DNA of 33,882 nucleotides from Anaerolineaceae bacterium (GCA_028714615.1 JAQTMA010000017.1:1-33882); one strand, 5' to 3'. Shown: positions 22,942 to 32,223, counted from the first letter of the stretch. Numbers and translations are program-made. Notes: generated by a model from the sequence alone, not told the origin.

Positions 22942-23127
22942 TTAGCCCCCGCCCGTTACTTTGGACAGGATTACTGCCACGATGATTAAAATGATCGCCA
23001 CCGGGACGATATACAGAAACATGCGGATTTCTGCGATGTTTTTCCAATCACGCTTTTCGCCATCGGTCTGGGCTAAAGTCTTAATTTCGTCATTACTTCC
23101 GTTGTTTTCGATGAATTTCTCGCCCAT
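22942..23127 (-). CDS. 61-residue tail-anchored membrane protein, next to coxG
   Basis: A small protein with a hydrophilic, charged N-terminal part (1-35) and one C-terminal transmembrane helix (about 37-57, I-V-P-V-A-I-I-L-I-I-V-A-V-I-L) ending in a short Gly tail. The frame is open from 23262, but the ATG at 23127 follows AAAGGAT and marks the start of compositionally sensible sequence. It lies 46 bases after coxG and before the permease. CoxG proteins often carry their own C-terminal membrane anchor, which this CoxG lacks, so this protein may supply it. Family not recognised. Confidence 0.65.
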   Translation of the reverse strand: MGEKFIENNGSNDEIKTLAQTDGEKRDWKNIAEIRMFLYIVPVAIILIIVAVILSKVTGGG

Positions 23128-23173
23128 TTTACATCCTTTTTCGTTTTTTGATTCTCGAATTGAAATCGAATTC

Positions 23174-23641
23174 CTATTGGGTAGCCGCTTTTTCTGCCAA
23201 ACGTTTTGCCAGAACTTTATCCAGGGTGTCAAAGCCCTTATTGATAATGCTTTTTCCAACACTGTCGATCAATCGTTGGCCAACACTCGCCAGCTTGCCG
23301 CCAATATTTAACTCGCCAACGTATGCCAGGCGGGTTTGCATGGCTCCTTCTTCGGATAAATGCACCGTGCCTACTCCCTTGGCAAAACCCGCGCCACCTG
23401 CACCCTGGACAGTAAGCGTGCAACTCTCGGGTGGGAGTTCATTCGAAACGGTTAGTTTTCCGGAGAATTTCCCACTGACCGGGCCAATGCGGATACCGAT
23501 GGCGCCTTCGTATTCGGTTGGGCTGATCTGCTTGAGCGTTTGCGTCCCTGGCAAACATTGCGCCAGTACTTCAGGATCTCGCACCATCGCCCAGACCTCG
23601 TCGCGGGGACCGTGGAAAACGTAATCACCTTCAAGCTTCAT
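23174..23641 (-). CDS. coxG: CoxG-type SRPBCC protein
   Basis: A 155-residue SRPBCC/START-fold protein of the CoxG family (M-K-L-E-G-D-Y-V-F-H-G-P-R-D-E-V-W, L-A-Q-C-L-P-G-T-Q, and Y-E-G-A-I-G-I-R-I-G-P-V-S-G-K-F-S-G). In CO dehydrogenase systems CoxG links the enzyme to the membrane and quinone pool. The start at 23641 follows AGGAGG; the frame to 23761 overlaps the hydroxylase gene without support. It is 58 bases downstream of the molybdenum subunit. It ends shortly after the SRPBCC domain, without the long linker and helix of many CoxG proteins. Confidence 0.88.
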   Translation of the reverse strand: MKLEGDYVFHGPRDEVWAMVRDPEVLAQCLPGTQTLKQISPTEYEGAIGIRIGPVSGKFSGKLTVSNELPPESCTLTVQGAGGAGFAKGVGTVHLSEEGAMQTRLAYVGELNIGGKLASVGQRLIDSVGKSIINKGFDTLDKVLAKRLAEKAATQ

Positions 23642-23699
23642 TTTGCTAACATCCTCCTGAAACGTAGTTGCCAATAACTCGAAAACCAATGGATCAGGT

Positions 23700-26045
23700 T
23701 TATTCGTTTTTGGCTTGTTGGACCAATTCAAACAACCGGTTGGGGCTGAGCGGTGCTTCACAGATGGTCAAATCCAGGTCGTATAGCGCATCTTCAACTG
23801 CCCGGATAAACGCCGGCGGGGTCGGAATGGCACCAGCTTCTCCAACACCCTTTATTCCAAGCGGATTCAACGGTGATGGCGTAGACAGGTGACCCACTTC
23901 CAGGGTCGGCATATCGGTCGCTCGCGGAATCAAGTAATCCGCGAAGGAACCATTTTGTAACTGGCCATTCTTATCCACCACGAGCTTCTCAAAAAATGAG
24001 TTGCCGATCCCGAGTTCAATGCCGCCGTGTACCTGACCATCCAGGATCAAAGCGTTGAGCACCGTTCCGCAGTCATGGGCAATCACGTAACGCAAGATCT
24101 TGACGTTAAAGGTGTCAGTATCTACTTCGACGATCATCGCACAGGTTCCACCCCCAGTTGCACCATAAGGAGGGCCGTAGTATGCCGTGGCTTCCAATCC
24201 GGGTTCACTACCGGGTTCGACCGCGCCGCGCGAGGGATTGGCCTTGGTAGCCAACTCACCCAGAGAAATGCACATACTGGGAATGTCAGCAACGCGAACA
24301 GTGCCGTCAACCAGCTCAAGCTCCTCTTCGGGAGTCTCCAGGATCTTGCTGGCGAGTTTAAGTATCTTTCCACGAACGAGAAGCGCTGCAGCGTTGATGG
24401 CGCTGCCAGCTACTGTGGCGCCGCGGCTGGCAAACGTGCCCGCACCCCAGTGGAAGACTTCCGTATCACCGGTGGTGACGAAGATGTTCTGTGGATCCAC
24501 ACCGATCTGTTCGGCTACTATTTGAGCAAAAGAGGTGAAGTGGCCTTGCCCCTGGGTACCTACACCAGTTGCCACCGCAACCTTACCGCTCGCCTCCACG
24601 GTAACCCGAGCGCCTTCATAAGGTCCGACACCGGAGCCTTCGGTGAACATGGCCACGCCTATGCCTACGTGCCGGCCAGCTTTACGTAGTTTGGGCTGTT
24701 CTTCTGTGATGAACTTCTCGTAATCCACCATTTGCAAACATTTATCCAGTGTGGCAGGAAAATTGCCGCTATCGAGAATGTTCTTGGCAAAGTCTTGACC
24801 GACAATCCCAGTCTTATACGGGAAGTCCTCAGGTTGGATCAAATTTTTACGACGCAGCTCGAGGCGATCCATGCCCAACTTCTTTGCAGCCAGATCCATC
24901 AAGCGCTCCATGACGAAGGTGCCGTACGTGCGACCCGCACCACGCAAAGGTGTGCACATGATGCGATTGGTGAAGACCACTGTGTACTCGGTGTAGTAGT
25001 TCGGCACCTTATATGGTCCCGTGGTATGGGTCTGGGTATTCAACGGAATTGTGAGAGCATATGAGTTGTAAGCGCCGGTATCGTGAAGGAAGGCATCCTT
25101 GACGCCCACGATTTTGCCCTCTTTGGTCAATGCAATCTCCGAATCGTGGATCTGCAACCGCTCTTGAGTGGTAGCCAGGAAGTTTTCCTGCCGGTCTTCA
25201 ATCCATTTGACCGGTTTCCCCAATTGCAAGGAAGCCCATGACACCAGGATCTCTTCGGGTTGGTATAGTAGGATTTTCGGTCCAAAACCACCGCCCACAA
25301 ACGGAGCAATGACCCGGATCTGATGCTCGGAAAGGCCGAGGATGGTGGCCAAGCCATTGCGCAAGGCAATCGGTCCCTGGGTGGTTGCCCACATGGTCAT
25401 GGATTGGTTCTTGGGATCCCAAGAAGCAACATAGCCCCGGTTCTCCAGAGCAGCAGCGGTACCGCGATCCATGATGAACCGCGCCTGGATGACCACGTCA
25501 GCCTTAGCGGCTGCTTCAGCATAATTGCCATTCTCTTGTTGCACGTGCGAGGCCAGGTTGGTATCGAGGTCCTCGTGCACCAAGGGGGAGCCGGGTTCCA
25601 GTGCCTGCTCGAGATCAATGACCACATCCAGGGGTTCCAGGTCGACAATAATGTCAGCCAGGGCATCTTCTGCCACATAACGGCTTTCAGCGACAACCAT
25701 CGCCAAGGCTTCCCCCTGGTGGTGGACGTAGTCCTTCGCCATGGGGACCTGAGTGCGTTTGTTAAAGGTGACACCCGGAATCCCGGAAGGCGGGGGTACA
25801 TTAAGCGGACCAGGTTTCCACACCGCGCCCATATCGGTAGGAGTATAGACAGCCACTACCCCGGGATGCGCTTTCGCGGCGCTGGTATCGATGCTGTTGA
25901 TGCGAGCGTGTGGATAGTCGCTGCGCAGGAAAGCAGCATGCAACATCCCTGGAAGCTCGACATCGTCGACGAAGAGCGCCTGCCCGGTCAGCAGCCGGGG
26001 ATCCTCATTTCGTTTGAGCCTTTGACCTAGATATTTTCCGGCCAC
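23700..26045 (-). CDS. Molybdenum hydroxylase large subunit (xanthine dehydrogenase / form II CoxL family)
   Basis: A 781-residue molybdopterin subunit that would hydroxylate a base or other heterocycle. N-terminal G-Q-R-L-K-R-N-E-D-P-R-L-L-T-G, G-G-G-F-G-P-K, R-G-A-G-R at 368-372 and the catalytic glutamate Glu736 in K-G-V-G-E-A-G are present. The R-G-A-G-R loop resembles form II CoxL; true CO dehydrogenases have a Cys-Ser-Phe-Arg loop, and classical xanthine dehydrogenases an R-G-F-G loop, so neither CO nor xanthine can be assigned from sequence. Start: a GTG at 26045 with GAGGTG before it, four bases past the iron-sulphur gene stop; the earlier GTG at 26075 would overlap that gene. It is third in FAD-FeS-Mo order, then coxG. 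No XdhC/CoxF-type cofactor-insertion gene is in the window. Confidence 0.92.
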   Translation of the reverse strand: MAGKYLGQRLKRNEDPRLLTGQALFVDDVELPGMLHAAFLRSDYPHARINSIDTSAAKAHPGVVAVYTPTDMGAVWKPGPLNVPPPSGIPGVTFNKRTQVPMAKDYVHHQGEALAMVVAESRYVAEDALADIIVDLEPLDVVIDLEQALEPGSPLVHEDLDTNLASHVQQENGNYAEAAAKADVVIQARFIMDRGTAAALENRGYVASWDPKNQSMTMWATTQGPIALRNGLATILGLSEHQIRVIAPFVGGGFGPKILLYQPEEILVSWASLQLGKPVKWIEDRQENFLATTQERLQIHDSEIALTKEGKIVGVKDAFLHDTGAYNSYALTIPLNTQTHTTGPYKVPNYYTEYTVVFTNRIMCTPLRGAGRTYGTFVMERLMDLAAKKLGMDRLELRRKNLIQPEDFPYKTGIVGQDFAKNILDSGNFPATLDKCLQMVDYEKFITEEQPKLRKAGRHVGIGVAMFTEGSGVGPYEGARVTVEASGKVAVATGVGTQGQGHFTSFAQIVAEQIGVDPQNIFVTTGDTEVFHWGAGTFASRGATVAGSAINAAALLVRGKILKLASKILETPEEELELVDGTVRVADIPSMCISLGELATKANPSRGAVEPGSEPGLEATAYYGPPYGATGGGTCAMIVEVDTDTFNVKILRYVIAHDCGTVLNALILDGQVHGGIELGIGNSFFEKLVVDKNGQLQNGSFADYLIPRATDMPTLEVGHLSTPSPLNPLGIKGVGEAGAIPTPPAFIRAVEDALYDLDLTICEAPLSPNRLFELVQQAKNE

Positions 26046-26049
26046 GGAT

Positions 26050-26553
26050 TCACCTCGTTTCAACCACTGCTTCACGCTGCTCGGCTATCGTCCTGGCTGC
26101 GGTCTTCACCGCATTGACGATGTGCTGGTAACCGGTGCAACGGCAAAGGTTCCCATCGATAACTTCACGCACCTCTTGGTCGGTAGGGTTCGCATTGGAT
26201 TCGACGAACGGCAAAACCGACATGATCATTCCAGGCGTGCAAAAACCACACTGTGCGCCATGTTCCTGGCGGAAGGCTTCCTGCAAAGGGTGCAGGTTTT
26301 CCATCGTTCCAAGACCTTCAATTGTGCGAATTTCATGGCCATTGGCCTGGGGAGCGAACATCAGGCAAGAGCGAAGGGGGGCCCCATCAAACAGGATCGT
26401 ACACGTACCGCATACACCGTGCTCGCAACCCACATGGGTGCCTGTCAGGCCCAGTTCATGGCGAATAAAATCCACCAACAACATACGCGGCTCGACAGTC
26501 CGTTCATACAGAGTACCATTCACGGTGACAGTAACATTAACGGGCTCAGTCAT
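26050..26553 (-). CDS. Molybdenum hydroxylase [2Fe-2S] subunit
   Basis: A 167-residue electron-transfer subunit with both cluster motifs complete: the plant-ferredoxin-type cluster on Cys43, Cys48, Cys51 and Cys63, and the C-terminal cluster on Cys102, Cys105, Cys137 and Cys139 (C-G-F-C-T-P-G and L-C-R-C-T-G-Y). It passes electrons from the Mo site to the FAD subunit. GGAGG precedes the ATG; it begins 11 bases after the FAD-subunit stop. Confidence 0.96.
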   Translation of the reverse strand: MTEPVNVTVTVNGTLYERTVEPRMLLVDFIRHELGLTGTHVGCEHGVCGTCTILFDGAPLRSCLMFAPQANGHEIRTIEGLGTMENLHPLQEAFRQEHGAQCGFCTPGMIMSVLPFVESNANPTDQEVREVIDGNLCRCTGYQHIVNAVKTAARTIAEQREAVVETR

Positions 26554-26564
26554 CTCGACCTCCT

Positions 26565-27437
26565 CTACTTCACGCGCTCGATGGCTTTACTCAGCGCCTG
26601 GACCGTAAGGACCTCGATGAGGTGCCGGCGGTATTCAGGAGAGCAATGGATATCACCGGCCGGATCGAAGTCAACATTGGCTGCCGTTTCGGCAGTTTTC
26701 TGGATGAGCTCCGGCGTCGGTACCCGGCCAATCAGAACGCTGGTGGCGTTCGGGGCGAAGGCAGGAGTCTCGCTGACGCTCAAATAAGTCAGGCGAACGT
26801 CCTGGCAGGCGCCCTGTGCATCCAGGGTGACCACGGCAGTAACGCCGACCAGGGCCTGCGCGCCTGCCTGGCGCGCCATCTGCTGGTAGCATACGCCGGT
26901 ATGAGCTGGCAGCGGTGGAATCTCAATCTCCACCAACAGCTCCTCCGGCTCGATCGCGGTCGTGAAGGAGCCGAGATAAAATTCATCCGCCGGGATGACC
27001 CGTTCCCCAGTTTTCCTGCGCAGGTGATAGCGAGCGCCCAATGCCAGAGTAACTGCAGGTAACTGCCCGGTAGGATCTGCATGGGCAATAGCCCCACCAA
27101 ACGTCCCGCGGTTTCGGATCTGGGGATGGGCGATGGTAACCATGGCCTCTTGGATTACCGGGAAGCGTTCAATGACAAGCGGATCGTGTTCTACGTCGCT
27201 ATCACGCGCCATTGCGCCGATCGCCACTCCGCCTTCCGGAGTGGGGCGGATGTACGAGAGTTCCGAGATATTATTCAGATCGAGCAGTGCGGGAGGCTGG
27301 GCCAGGCGGAAATTCATCGCCGGCACCAGGCTCTGTCCACCAGCCAGCACCTTCACGTCATACCCCAGGTCAGCAAGCAAATCCAGGGCTTCTGTAACGT
27401 TAGTCGGTGCATAGTAGTCAAACGGAGCTGGTTTCAT
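26565..27437 (-). CDS. Molybdenum hydroxylase FAD subunit
   Basis: A 290-residue FAD-binding subunit. The pyrophosphate loop V-L-A-G-G-Q-S-L-V-P is at 30-39, and the second FAD motif R-N-R-G-T-F-G-G-A-I-A-H-A-D-P is near residue 107. It completes a heterotrimeric hydroxylase with the two genes downstream. GAGGAGG precedes the ATG. It differs from the broken FAD-subunit remnant at 17586, which has A-G-G-T-D-like sequence, so the two are not recent duplicates. Confidence 0.94.
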   Translation of the reverse strand: MKPAPFDYYAPTNVTEALDLLADLGYDVKVLAGGQSLVPAMNFRLAQPPALLDLNNISELSYIRPTPEGGVAIGAMARDSDVEHDPLVIERFPVIQEAMVTIAHPQIRNRGTFGGAIAHADPTGQLPAVTLALGARYHLRRKTGERVIPADEFYLGSFTTAIEPEELLVEIEIPPLPAHTGVCYQQMARQAGAQALVGVTAVVTLDAQGACQDVRLTYLSVSETPAFAPNATSVLIGRVPTPELIQKTAETAANVDFDPAGDIHCSPEYRRHLIEVLTVQALSKAIERVK

Positions 27438-27488
27438 ATAAGAATTACCTCCTCATCGAGTGGCTAGTTATCCTAAACTCAATTGAAA

Positions 27489-29159
27489 TTAGCCTTCCTT
27501 GAAGGCGACGAAGCGGCCCCACATTGATTCGATTTCCATCGCCTTCTGGACGAAGCAGCCGATGTAGTAACGGCCGCTCGTAGCCGTTGCCAGTTGCCCT
27601 GCCAGGTTTTCGGCGTGGACGATGCGTTTGGGGAACAAGTTGAGGTGCATATCCTGGTAGTATTTATCCAATGGGTACATCTCGTCCCAGTCTTTGCCAA
27701 AGTCACGCTTGAGCTTCTCGTTTGCTTCCTGGAAGGTTTTCGGATGCCAGATGCGCTGGATGGTGTTCATCGGATGATCCGCGGCGACGCAATCGACGCC
27801 AATCCACTTGATCTTCTTGTTTGCAGCCCATTCAGCGAAATCGGGTGACGGTCCCGGGTGTTTGATCATATAGCGGAATTCGTCCGAATCCGGGCTATTC
27901 CAGCCATACCGCCACCAACCGGTCTTGATAATCAGGATGTCGCCTTCGTGGACTTCGACCTGTCCTTCAATCATCTGCGGTGTATAAACACTCGAATTGC
28001 TGACTAGATGCGAGATATCCGCGATGACGCCTGGGCCAACCCACTCTTCCAACGGAACCTGGCCGATAGTCCGTCCATTCGGGTAGAAGTGTTTCTCACC
28101 ATCCATGTGGGTTCCTAAATGAATGGAAGCATTACAAATTGAGCCATTGCGACCCATCCCAAAATGTTGGCCACCAACCCGTTTGTTATACGTGACGGTT
28201 AAGGGAACATAATTGGCCCACTGAGGAGATTGGACGCTGAAGGGGACGGTCAAATCTAGTATCTCGGATTTATCCATTTCAGCGAAGAAAGCATCATCGC
28301 TCATATAACTTGGCGCCTGGTAGGCTGCCACCCGCGCCCAGGCGGCTTCAACTTCCATGAAGGGGATGGGCTGGCAAGTAATCCATGCGCGCTGGTTGCT
28401 CAACTTAGCGATATCGCCGACGATACATTCCACAAACACCAGGTGACCTTTGGGCATGGTGATATGGGTAAGCTCGTAATACTCATCCACCGGGAAATTC
28501 TCATCCCAGGTTTTGCCGGTTTCGCGGCAGATCTTCTCTTCCGCCAGCTTGAAGTGATTCTCGTGCATTCGGCGGATCGGGGTATTCATGGGATGCTCTG
28601 CGCAACCGCAATCCACACCGACCCACTTCAGGTTCATATCCAGCGCCCACTTATAAAAACCCATAGACGGACCTGGGTGACGAACCAGGTATCCAAATTC
28701 CTTGCCTTCGACGCCGCCCTGAGCGTTGGGATTGATTGTATCGGGCTGGTCCCAGGAATAACGGTTGTATCCGGTGTTGACAATCAGAATATCGCCCTTT
28801 TTGACATTCACTTTCTTCATGATCATCTCAGGCGTGTAGACACTGTAATCGGATACCAGGTCAGAAATATCCGCCACAACCCCGGGGCCGCTGAGAGCTT
28901 TGAGGGGAATGTCCGCTATAGCACGAGCACCGGAATGGAAAGCGCGCTCGCCAACCAGGTGAGTTCCGACAGTGTTGCTCCAGTTCAGAATCATCCCGTT
29001 CGCGCCTGCACCGCCGCCGTATGCGCCAGTCAAGCGCTTGAAGAAATGAACTTCGAGGGATTTTTCCCCTGGCCACGGAGGTGTAAAAATACTGCAACCC
29101 TGGGTCAGATCGAACATTTTGGCGTCAGCCATCATTTGAATAAACTTGTTGCGTTCCAT
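27489..29159 (-). CDS. Fused double cyclase-family protein, N-terminal domain lacking metal ligands
   Basis: A 556-residue fusion of two cyclase-family (PF04199) domains, each similar to the single-domain protein at 13079. The C-terminal domain (about 305-556) keeps the metal motif: His347, His351, Asp353 and His357 in H-L-G-T-H-M-D-G-E-K-H. The N-terminal domain (about 10-295) aligns residue for residue but has Thr63, His67, Val69 and Ala73, losing three of four ligands, while retaining the later G-V-D-C-G-C-A-E-H-P-M-N-T stretch. It probably serves as a partner or binding domain. Start at 29159 after GGAGG; the ATG at 29171 overlaps that site. It sits between allG and the hydroxylase genes in one operon. 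Substrate unknown; hydrolysis of a ring-derived amide is inferred. Confidence 0.9.
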   Translation of the reverse strand: MERNKFIQMMADAKMFDLTQGCSIFTPPWPGEKSLEVHFFKRLTGAYGGGAGANGMILNWSNTVGTHLVGERAFHSGARAIADIPLKALSGPGVVADISDLVSDYSVYTPEMIMKKVNVKKGDILIVNTGYNRYSWDQPDTINPNAQGGVEGKEFGYLVRHPGPSMGFYKWALDMNLKWVGVDCGCAEHPMNTPIRRMHENHFKLAEEKICRETGKTWDENFPVDEYYELTHITMPKGHLVFVECIVGDIAKLSNQRAWITCQPIPFMEVEAAWARVAAYQAPSYMSDDAFFAEMDKSEILDLTVPFSVQSPQWANYVPLTVTYNKRVGGQHFGMGRNGSICNASIHLGTHMDGEKHFYPNGRTIGQVPLEEWVGPGVIADISHLVSNSSVYTPQMIEGQVEVHEGDILIIKTGWWRYGWNSPDSDEFRYMIKHPGPSPDFAEWAANKKIKWIGVDCVAADHPMNTIQRIWHPKTFQEANEKLKRDFGKDWDEMYPLDKYYQDMHLNLFPKRIVHAENLAGQLATATSGRYYIGCFVQKAMEIESMWGRFVAFKEG

Positions 29160-29191
29160 TGTTTCCTCCATTTGAATGAAATGGGTTGGAT

Positions 29192-30436
29192 TTAAAACCC
29201 ATATTTCTCAGCATATGCGACCAGGGCATCTTCAAAAATATTGGCGGGCGGAGTTACCACCCCAGCGCCAACTTGACCGACACCGGGTTCCTTGTGAGCC
29301 ACACCGGTATTCACGCGCGGAAGGATGCCTTTTTCCACTACCTTACGGATATCGATTCCGGTAGGGGTTCCGCGGAAGTCAAGGTATGGGATGGTAAAGT
29401 ACTTGTTTTCTGCATAGCAGATTTCGTACATGTCCAGTGTCGTATTGATAGCATCCTTGGCGAGGCCGCCGATGAAAGTCACGATAGCTGGAGCGGAGGC
29501 CATGGCGAACCCACCGATTCCAGCCGTTTCGGTGATAGTGCTATCGCCAATATCCGGGTTCGCGTCGTTCTCCGTGAATCCAGGGAAATACAGGGCGTTT
29601 ACCTTTCCGGCCGGGCCGGTATACCAGCTATTTCCCAATCCGGAAACACGAATTCCAAAATCGGTGCCGTTGCGGGCCATAGCGGTCACAATCGTGCTGC
29701 CCTCGATATTGGCGCCTGCATCCGTGATGGTCTTGCAGCCTGCCATGACCGGGTTGAGGATTGAGAGGGCGTTCTCGCCCAGAAATTTCGTGACTTCGTA
29801 AGCAGTCGCAGAATCTTTGGCTACCTTGGCAATTGCTGGAGCGAGGGCCACGGTGTACAGGAGAGAAGCTGCATCCAGACGGTTGTGGCCATCATCCCCC
29901 ATATGCAGGGCTTTGCTGAGCAAGGAGCGCAAATCAATGCCGCCAGTTGACTCTAGGGCTGCGTTCACCGTCGGCCCTAGCACATCGTTCATCCACTGGA
30001 GTTTCGAGATCACTTCGGGGCTATAAGCCCCCATACGCAGAACTTTCCCACGGCCTTCGTTCAATCCGGAATAGCCTTTGTTGCCGTGGGTTTTGTTCTC
30101 GACCTCGTAAACCAGCATGGATGGCGAGATGACACCCGCCATTGGGCCGACCGCATTATGATGATGGCATGGAGCGAACTCGATCTTGCCCGCTTTGACC
30201 AACGCTACCGCTTCCGCATCGTCCCTGGCCATCCCCTCGAAAATCAAGGCGCCGTAGATAGCACCCTTAACCGGGCCAGCCATCCGTTCCCAGGATATAG
30301 GCGGACCTGCGTGGAGGAAAAGATTCTTGCGCATCCCCGGGATGACGTCGATGGCTTTGGCCACTCTGACAACCACGGGGCGCGATTCCATCATCCGCTC
30401 GACAGTTGCTGTATTAGCTTTTTCAATATCGATCAT
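29192..30436 (-). CDS. allG: Oxamate carbamoyltransferase subunit AllG (DUF1116, YlbE)
   Basis: A 414-residue DUF1116 protein with family stretches L-H-A-G-P-P-I-S-W-E-R-M, P-V-K-G-A-I-Y-G-A, C-H-H-H-N-A-V-G-P-M-A-G-V and M-A-R-N-G-T-D-F-G-I. In E. coli this subunit works with AllF and AllH to release carbamoyl phosphate from oxalurate. It follows allF after 62 bases, with GGAGG before the ATG, and precedes the double cyclase by 32 bases. The cytoplasmic location and complex are inferred from the family. Confidence 0.9.
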   Translation of the reverse strand: MIDIEKANTATVERMMESRPVVVRVAKAIDVIPGMRKNLFLHAGPPISWERMAGPVKGAIYGALIFEGMARDDAEAVALVKAGKIEFAPCHHHNAVGPMAGVISPSMLVYEVENKTHGNKGYSGLNEGRGKVLRMGAYSPEVISKLQWMNDVLGPTVNAALESTGGIDLRSLLSKALHMGDDGHNRLDAASLLYTVALAPAIAKVAKDSATAYEVTKFLGENALSILNPVMAGCKTITDAGANIEGSTIVTAMARNGTDFGIRVSGLGNSWYTGPAGKVNALYFPGFTENDANPDIGDSTITETAGIGGFAMASAPAIVTFIGGLAKDAINTTLDMYEICYAENKYFTIPYLDFRGTPTGIDIRKVVEKGILPRVNTGVAHKEPGVGQVGAGVVTPPANIFEDALVAYAEKYGF

Positions 30437-30498
30437 CAGATTCCCTCCAAAAATATACCGCCCGCGGTAGAGAGCAGATTCGCCGCGAGCGGTTATTA

Positions 30499-32223
30499 TT
30501 ACATTTTCTTCATTTTCTCCAAAATCGACATGAGACGTTCATTGCCGCCGGCCGGAGGTCGCCAATCGACCTGGACGGAAGGCGCTCCCTGGGCAAGTAA
30601 ATTCTCGTAAAAAGATTCCAAACCAATATTGATGCCGGCGGTTGGTTTCTGCAGACTGGCTAGATCCACTGGCTTTTGAGCCGCCACCGGGGCTGCTTCA
30701 GGGGGGTTGAGAGCTTGTAGGATGCGCCCGGCGTAGCGAACGACTTCCTCGTTGCTCGTGCTGACCCAAGCACCGGCCGTCCTGAGCTGATCAATCTGGC
30801 TGTTGAGGTTTTGCGGATCTTCATCGGTGCCCGTTGCCACCGCCACGATCTCCAGGTGGCGTCCAGCTTTTTTGGCGATTTCGAAAGCATTCGAGATAGC
30901 CGGGGCCAACTCACTGGCAGGATTTGGATGCGAACCAAAGCCGATGACGACATCCAGCATAATAACTGCCACGGAGGGGTCATTAGCCTCTTCAAGCAGG
31001 CGGCGGATGCGCAGCTCGTTATCCATCATCGGGTGCAGGCGACCAACGGTGAACTCATCCTCGCCCAGATCTACGATGGTATGTTCTTCGCTGACCAGGG
31101 AATTATGCAGCTTATTCTCTTTATTCAAGGGGGCATTCGCCCATACTTTGGGTATGTATCCCTGCAGAATGTATTGGGCCTCGTAAGCCAGCGTACCACC
31201 GGAGAACAGACCACGTAAATAACGCTGGCCAGCGGCGAAACGCTTGGTATCGACGGTTTTGGGTTGATAACGAGCTCCGGATTTCCACAACTCGATAGCT
31301 ATCTCAGCGGCCTCATCCAGGCTGCCGGCAAAGTTCAGGTTATCGACTACACGGGCAGCCGGGGGACGAGCTACAAAAACGACAACCACCGGTTTCCCGG
31401 TACAGCGCGCCACTGCCAGGACCTCATCAGCCACACGGGGAGCCGGTGGTTTGGAAACCAGGACGATTACCTGGGTTTCCGGATCGCGGGCCAGGACATC
31501 AATTCCCTGCTTAAAGGTGACCGCTCCAACTTTTTCGGTGAGATCTCGTCCGCCTGTACCGATGCCATAAGATACCCCACCACCCAATTGGTGAATTCGC
31601 GATGACACCTGCTGTAAGCCAGTGCCGGCTGCAGCGACGATGCCGATCGATCCCAGGCGACACTTGTTGGCAAAACCCAGGCCGACACCGCGTACAATGG
31701 CCGTGCCGCAGTCCGGACCCATTACCAGCAAACCGCGCTCTGAGGACATCTGCTTCAAGCTAACCTCATCTTCAACAGAGACATTATCGCTGAATAGAAA
31801 CACATGCTTTCCTGCGCGTAAAGCCTCGCGCGCCACACCGGCAGCATACCGACCTGCCACCGATATCAAGACCCACTCGGCTTCTGGAAGCTCTTCAATA
31901 GCGCTTTCCAGGCTCTGCGGGCGATGTTCGCCTGAAGAAGATGTCTTCTTGCGGGTGAGAAGTTCGTCCACTTTACCAAGAGCTGCCTCTGCTGTGGCCG
32001 CGTCCTCGGCGCGAATAACCAGCACCAGGTCATCGGGTTTAGCGCTTTCGATTTCAGGTGAAAGCAGGTCGATGTGAGCGAGTAATTCCTTATTCGAATC
32101 CGTCCCCATGACGACCCCTGCGTCCTGGACACCCGGCAAGCCGGCCAGGGAACGCTGGAGCTGCATCAAGAATGCCGAGTCATAGTACGAGCCCGTTCGA
32201 ATTTCAGCTTTTATTGCAGTCAA
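30499..32223 (-). CDS. allF: Oxamate carbamoyltransferase subunit AllF (FdrA family)
   Basis: A 574-residue FdrA-family protein built on a succinyl-CoA-synthetase-like fold. Marks include R-T-G-S-Y-Y-D-S-A-F-L-M near the N-terminus, V-M-G-P-D-C-G-T-A-I around 167-175, G-T-G-G-R-D-L, and the C-terminal V-D-W-R-P-P-A-G-G at 552-560. In E. coli AllF (formerly FdrA) with AllG and AllH is the oxamate carbamoyltransferase. The start is a TTG at 32223 with GGAGG five bases before it; no ATG fits. It is the first gene of the long minus-strand operon and is read from the promoter at 32557-32585 through a leader of about 325 bases. Carbamoyl phosphate formation is inferred from the family; the substrate may not be oxalurate. 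Confidence 0.9.
   Translation of the reverse strand: MTAIKAEIRTGSYYDSAFLMQLQRSLAGLPGVQDAGVVMGTDSNKELLAHIDLLSPEIESAKPDDLVLVIRAEDAATAEAALGKVDELLTRKKTSSSGEHRPQSLESAIEELPEAEWVLISVAGRYAAGVAREALRAGKHVFLFSDNVSVEDEVSLKQMSSERGLLVMGPDCGTAIVRGVGLGFANKCRLGSIGIVAAAGTGLQQVSSRIHQLGGGVSYGIGTGGRDLTEKVGAVTFKQGIDVLARDPETQVIVLVSKPPAPRVADEVLAVARCTGKPVVVVFVARPPAARVVDNLNFAGSLDEAAEIAIELWKSGARYQPKTVDTKRFAAGQRYLRGLFSGGTLAYEAQYILQGYIPKVWANAPLNKENKLHNSLVSEEHTIVDLGEDEFTVGRLHPMMDNELRIRRLLEEANDPSVAVIMLDVVIGFGSHPNPASELAPAISNAFEIAKKAGRHLEIVAVATGTDEDPQNLNSQIDQLRTAGAWVSTSNEEVVRYAGRILQALNPPEAAPVAAQKPVDLASLQKPTAGINIGLESFYENLLAQGAPSVQVDWRPPAGGNERLMSILEKMKKM

Noticed and set aside
23700..26045. Aerobic CO dehydrogenase large subunit
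   Set aside because: The Cys-Ser-Phe-Arg active-site loop of true CO dehydrogenase is absent; the loop is R-G-A-G-R, despite the nearby coxG.
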